Shown here one piece after another: positions 60,708 through 64,000 of a stretch of DNA of 64,000 nucleotides; within the stretch, counting starts at the first letter, position 1, and every line of letters begins with the position of its first letter. Made by a program: the position numbers and the translations under genes. The stretch lies in NCBI GenBank assembly GCA_029261815.1, contig JAJDAQ010000059.1:1-64000 (forward strand), written 5' to 3'. The stretch comes from Deltaproteobacteria bacterium. GTDB lineage: Bacteria; Myxococcota_A; UBA9160; UBA6930. A model generated the notes under the pieces. That model worked only from the letters and a program-made list of their open reading frames with translations, searched no databases and was not told where the DNA came from.

Positions 60708-62831
60708 TCAGTCGGAGGTCTCGAGCCCCGAATCCGCGGCCGCGCGAAGCATCTGCTCGATTTCAGCCGGCGGAACCGGAGGGCTGAACAGGTAACCCTG
60801 CATCACCCGGCAGCCGATCGCGTCGAGGTGGGAGCGCTGCTTCTCGGTCTCCACGCCTTCGGCCACCACTTGTAGCCGTAGCGCCCGCGCCATCGACACG
60901 ATCGCCTCGGTGATTGCTGCATCATCGGCATCGAGCACCACGTCGCGCACGAAGGAGCGGTCGATCTTCAGGATGTCGACCGGGAAGCGCTTCAAGTAGG
61001 AAAGCGACGAGTAGCCGGTCCCGAAGTCGTCGAGCGCGACCTGGATCCCGAGGCGCTTGAGTTCGCGGAGCGTGCGGCGCACAGCATCCGGGTCGGCCGA
61101 GAACACGTTCTCGGTGATTTCGACGACCAGGTGGTTCGGCGGCATGCCGGTGTCGAACAGCACCTGCCCCACCTGTTCCAGCAAGGCATCGCTCTCGAAG
61201 TGCTGGGGCGAGATATTCACCGCCATATGGAGGGGCGGCATGCCCTGCGCCAGCCACGCGGCAGACTGGCTGCACGCTTCCTCGAGGACCCATTCGCCGA
61301 TCGGATTGATCAGGCCGCAGGACTCCGCCACCGGAATGAACTCGGCCGGCGGAACCGGGCCGAGGTCGGCGTCCGTCCAGCGAATCAAGGCTTCGACGCC
61401 AAGGATCCTCCCCGTCCGGATCTCCACCTGGGGCTGGTAGAAGAGTTCGAAGTCGCGGCGTTCGATCGCACCGCGAAGCCGATCTTCGAGGGCCACGCGA
61501 CGCGTTTCGGAATTGCCGATCTCCTGGGAGAAGAACTGGAAGTTGTTGCGTCCACGCGCCTTGGCTTCGTACATCGCGACGTCGGCGTTGCGCAGCAACG
61601 TCTCCACGTCGTCGCCGTCTCCGGGGAACAGGGTAATGCCGATCGACACCCCGACCACGAGTTCGTGGGGGCCGACCGGGAATGGCTCGCGAAGCGCGTC
61701 GAGGACACGGGAGGCGATGCCGCCGGCGTCCGCCGCGTTGTGGATCTCCGGGAGCACCACGGTGAACTCATCCCCTCCCAGGCGCGAGATCGGCCCGCGG
61801 CCGCCGCCTCTCCACGTCACGAGATCGCTCGTCCGCAAGCACTGCTCGAGGCGACGCGCGACCGCACGCAACAGCTCATCTCCGACGGAGTGGCCGAGCG
61901 TGTCGTTCACTCGCTTGAAGTTGTCGAGGTCGAGGAACAAGAGCCCCAGGCTGCGTCCGTGACGCCGCGCGATCTCGAGTGTCTCCTGGAGACGTTCCAT
62001 GAAGGCGTTTCGATTCGCGAGCCCGGTCAAACCATCGTGATAGGCCAGGAACCGCATCTGCTCGGCGGCGCGCATCCGCTCGGTGACGTCCTGCACGCTG
62101 CCGGTGATCCGACTCGGTTGACCGCGCTCATCCGAGAGCACCTCCGCTTCCCACGAAACGAAGCGTGACTCCCCGTCGGGCAAGGCGATCTCGCACTCTG
62201 CACTCCACGCCTCACCGGTCTCGGCCGCGTGCTGGAAGTTCTCGGCCAATCGCATCCGGTCATCCGGCAGACAGGCATCGAGCAGCCTGGTGATCGTGAT
62301 GGGACCGCCTTCGCCAACGCCTAACAAGTCGAGCAGGCCATCGGAGACCTCGAATTCTCCACCTGCCGTATCGACTTCCCATGTCGCAACGGAAGCCAGG
62401 CGGCGCAGCAGGTCGCGGTTGCGCGCAAGTTCGCTCTCGCGCTGGCGCAGGCGGACCCAGGTGCCGATGCGACGCGCGAGCAGGCGACCATGGAGCGGGC
62501 GCCGCAGCAGGTCACTCGCGCCGGCGTCGACCGCGCGCAAGATTGCGTCCTCGTTCCCGGCGGAAACGAGCAGCAGGATCGGCGTATGCCGGGTGTCAGC
62601 GCGCCGCCGCAGCACCTGGCAAAGGGCGGAGCCCGAGATGCCCGCGAGGCCGTCGTCGAGCACGATGCCACCGGGGCGGCGGGATTGGACCGCCTGGAGC
62701 ACAGCGTTCGCGTCGTCGACCACGTCGACACGAATCCCTTCCGCGCCGAGGGCCGCGGAAGCCGATGCCGCTTCCAAGGGTCTCAGCCCGGCGAGCAGGA
62801 CCCGGTTCTCGGGCTTTGTGACCTGCCGCAT
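60708..62831 (-). CDS. REC-PAS-GGDEF-EAL cyclic-di-GMP enzyme
   Basis: 707 residues. Domains: a receiver-like domain (about 10-125; Asp in VLDDGL kept, but the usual Lys replaced by Arg in LLRRP), a PAS domain (about 145-255), GGDEF (about 265-440, RLGGDEFTVVLPE intact) and EAL (about 450-700). The EAL residues are present: VEALIRW, the DDFGTGYSSLSYL loop, LKIDRSFV and EGVE. Both activities are therefore possible. About ten extra residues (TWRGGGRGPI) separate the RTSD I-site from GGDEF. ATG with GGAAAGG upstream. Confidence 0.92.
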   Translation of the reverse strand: MRQVTKPENRVLLAGLRPLEAASASAALGAEGIRVDVVDDANAVLQAVQSRRPGGIVLDDGLAGISGSALCQVLRRRADTRHTPILLLVSAGNEDAILRAVDAGASDLLRRPLHGRLLARRIGTWVRLRQRESELARNRDLLRRLASVATWEVDTAGGEFEVSDGLLDLLGVGEGGPITITRLLDACLPDDRMRLAENFQHAAETGEAWSAECEIALPDGESRFVSWEAEVLSDERGQPSRITGSVQDVTERMRAAEQMRFLAYHDGLTGLANRNAFMERLQETLEIARRHGRSLGLLFLDLDNFKRVNDTLGHSVGDELLRAVARRLEQCLRTSDLVTWRGGGRGPISRLGGDEFTVVLPEIHNAADAGGIASRVLDALREPFPVGPHELVVGVSIGITLFPGDGDDVETLLRNADVAMYEAKARGRNNFQFFSQEIGNSETRRVALEDRLRGAIERRDFELFYQPQVEIRTGRILGVEALIRWTDADLGPVPPAEFIPVAESCGLINPIGEWVLEEACSQSAAWLAQGMPPLHMAVNISPQHFESDALLEQVGQVLFDTGMPPNHLVVEITENVFSADPDAVRRTLRELKRLGIQVALDDFGTGYSSLSYLKRFPVDILKIDRSFVRDVVLDADDAAITEAIVSMARALRLQVVAEGVETEKQRSHLDAIGCRVMQGYLFSPPVPPAEIEQMLRAAADSGLETSD

Positions 62832-62895
62832 GCGCGCCTTTCCGCCCGGAAAGATCCGGGCTGTGGAACGGATCGGTGATCCGGCGCACAGACTT

Positions 62896-62911
62896 GAGGG
62901 GATAAGCCCTC
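62896..62911 (-). terminator. Weak hairpin after the IMP cyclohydrolase-like gene
   Basis: GAGGG-GATAAG-CCCTC, 5-bp stem, in the 105-bp gap before the GGDEF-EAL gene. No T-run on the minus strand. Confidence 0.3.
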
Positions 62912-62936
62912 GACATTACCCAAAGAGACCCGCCAC

Positions 62937-63671
62937 TTAGGAGTGACGGTTGCGCACCAGCACTTCGCCAGGGCGGTCTCCTGCGGCCGGAATCCACTTC
63001 ACGGCGAGCGAGACCCGGTTGTCTCCGTTCAGCGCGCTCCAGTACCGCTCCAGCAGGCCCTCGGGGCCATCGTCGAGCGGCAACCACAGGGGCTCCCCCT
63101 CGAATGGCGGGAGCGGCGATCCGTCCCCGACGTAGGTGGTGAGCCCGCGGCCCAGGCCGGCCGGGGGCGCATTCGTGCGGTAGGTGAAGCGGTCGGTCAG
63201 GGCCGGGTCCGCCGGGTTCGCCTTGAGGATCGACAACGCCAACTCGGGCGCCGATCCGCGGAAGTCTATAAGGCCACTGATCCGCGGCGTGAAGTTGGGT
63301 GCGTCGTGCTCCCGCTCGCGCGTCGCGAGTGCCTGCTCGAACGTGCCGCCGCCGGCCAACCCATCCGCCGCGGTGCGTGTCTGGTCACCGTTGGTGACCA
63401 GGTAGATGCCCGGAAGCTCCAGCATCGCCTCATACAGGGTCAGCGTGCGGTCCCCAACCCCAGCGCCGCCGTCCCAGGGTGCGGTTCGAAGCTCCGCGCC
63501 CTCTGCCGCAAAGACGCGGTTCCGGCTGCCATCGCTGCGACCCATGATCCAATAGACCTGGATGAAGTCGCCGTTCGGGGCTCGCCCCACCACGAGTCCG
63601 CGACCCGGGTATGCGTTCTGCTCGATTCGCTCGGAAAAGGTCGCCTTCGACAGCGCTTGCAGATCGCTCAT
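62937..63671 (-). CDS. IMP cyclohydrolase-like protein (PF07826/COG3363 type)
   Basis: 244 residues. AYPGRGLVVGRAPNGDFIQV and YWIMGRSDGSRNRVF match the non-PurH IMP cyclohydrolase family first described in archaea (PurO) and also found in bacteria, where it often lacks experimental proof. The reaction would close the last ring of IMP. The start overlaps the stop of the F420 gene (ATGA), so the two are translated together. Function in IMP synthesis is inferred from the family only. Confidence 0.75.
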   Translation of the reverse strand: MSDLQALSKATFSERIEQNAYPGRGLVVGRAPNGDFIQVYWIMGRSDGSRNRVFAAEGAELRTAPWDGGAGVGDRTLTLYEAMLELPGIYLVTNGDQTRTAADGLAGGGTFEQALATREREHDAPNFTPRISGLIDFRGSAPELALSILKANPADPALTDRFTYRTNAPPAGLGRGLTTYVGDGSPLPPFEGEPLWLPLDDGPEGLLERYWSALNGDNRVSLAVKWIPAAGDRPGEVLVRNRHS

Positions 63672-64000
63672 GCGCCAGGCTCAGGCAGCTTGCCGTCGTC
63701 CATCGTCAAGCGAAAGCAGAGGCCCTCGGGCAGCTTGTATCGGATGTTCAAGCCGATCAGCAGCGCCGTCCATTCCTCGACATAACGTGCGTTGTAGAGC
63801 GGTCCGCCATTCACGGCGCGCATGCCCGGGATGAGGGGACAGAGCGCCATGACGGCTTCGCGCGGAGCCTTGGCCCCTGAAACGATCACGTCACATTCGA
63901 CTGGATCCGCGAGATGCTGCAGCCGATGAGCCGGGACGTTCTGGAAAGCCGAGACGACGTCGACGCCGTCGGGAACGAGGCTCGCGACGAGTTCAGAGCA
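63668..64000 (-). CDS. npdG: F420:NADP oxidoreductase-like protein (C-terminal part only)
   Basis: The frame enters from beyond the window edge and gives 110 residues: VVSAFQNVPAHRLQHL, CDVIVSGAKAPREAVMAL, MRAVNGGPLYNARYVEE and LTALLIGLN-like TALLIGLNIRYK. This series is that of the C-terminal domain of NADPH-dependent F420 reductases. The NADP-binding N-terminus lies outside. Similar C-termini occur in related 6-phosphogluconate-type reductases, so F420 use is likely but not proven. Confidence 0.7.
   Translation of the reverse strand, partial: CSELVASLVPDGVDVVSAFQNVPAHRLQHLADPVECDVIVSGAKAPREAVMALCPLIPGMRAVNGGPLYNARYVEEWTALLIGLNIRYKLPEGLCFRLTMDDGKLPEPGA

Overview
The window looks like ordinary chromosome of a high-GC, diderm (Gram-negative) bacterium. 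The outer-membrane evidence is a LolA carrier, an OmpA-type lipoprotein, SppA, and two porin-like proteins ending in Phe. The flavour is deltaproteobacterial in the broad sense (Myxococcota, Desulfobacterota or Binatota-like), judged from the single-domain PilZ protein, the HEAT-repeat protein, FtsK/PilT and the gene mix. Three traits usually associated with Actinobacteria also occur here: a complete Pup-proteasome operon, a B12-dependent ribonucleotide reductase, and an F420:NADP oxidoreductase. The taxonomic placement is inference; no rRNA gene is present. I recognised no tRNA, CRISPR array, insertion sequence or prophage.

Layout. 1-11.4 kb: housekeeping genes (FAD oxidoreductase fragment, cvpA, long-form ispG, alaS, an exported methyltransferase-like lipoprotein, pilT, recA, and the overlapping trio pgpA-cinA-thpR). 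11.6-17.2 kb: HEAT protein, ruvX-mltG, an SCP2 protein, OmpA lipoprotein and mreB. 17.4-26.7 kb: the most notable locus, one minus-strand operon arc-dop-pup-prcB-prcA-(220-aa unknown)-(membrane diguanylate cyclase)-pafA-(membrane coiled-coil protein), behind a consensus promoter and a structured leader of about 290 nt. 26.9-36.2 kb: plsC-ftsK-lolA, ssb, a PilZ protein, radC, an ECF sigma/anti-sigma pair, moaC, a lipase-like hydrolase and a lytic transglycosylase. 36.8-44.2 kb: orphan histidine kinase, lgt-tetR, an unknown protein, an MFS transporter, and a ferredoxin divergent from ETF:quinone oxidoreductase. 44.2-55.4 kb: a contiguous phosphate regulon (phoB-phoR, two paralogous porins, pstS-pstC-pstA-pstB-phoU, and an inositol-phosphatase-like gene) with PhoB boxes upstream of pstS and of one porin. 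55.6-64 kb: small secreted protein, sppA, nrdJ with a 480-nt structured leader and NrdR-like boxes, a GGDEF-EAL protein, an IMP cyclohydrolase-like gene and a partial F420:NADP oxidoreductase.

How the genes work together. PafA attaches Pup to substrate lysines, Dop deamidates Pup and removes it, ARC recognises and unfolds pupylated substrates, and PrcA/PrcB degrade them; every required residue I could check is present. The insertion of a cyclic-di-GMP synthase and two uncharacterised proteins into this operon is the main candidate for undescribed biology. The Pho block forms a complete sense-import-feedback circuit including outer-membrane entry.

At transcript level, several monocistronic or operon-leading genes have a TAGNNT-like hexamer 6-9 nt before the start codon, which suggests leaderless or very short-leader mRNAs. 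Start codons were chosen from Shine-Dalgarno spacing, 4-bp ATGA/GTGA overlaps and family lengths, and are noted where uncertain.
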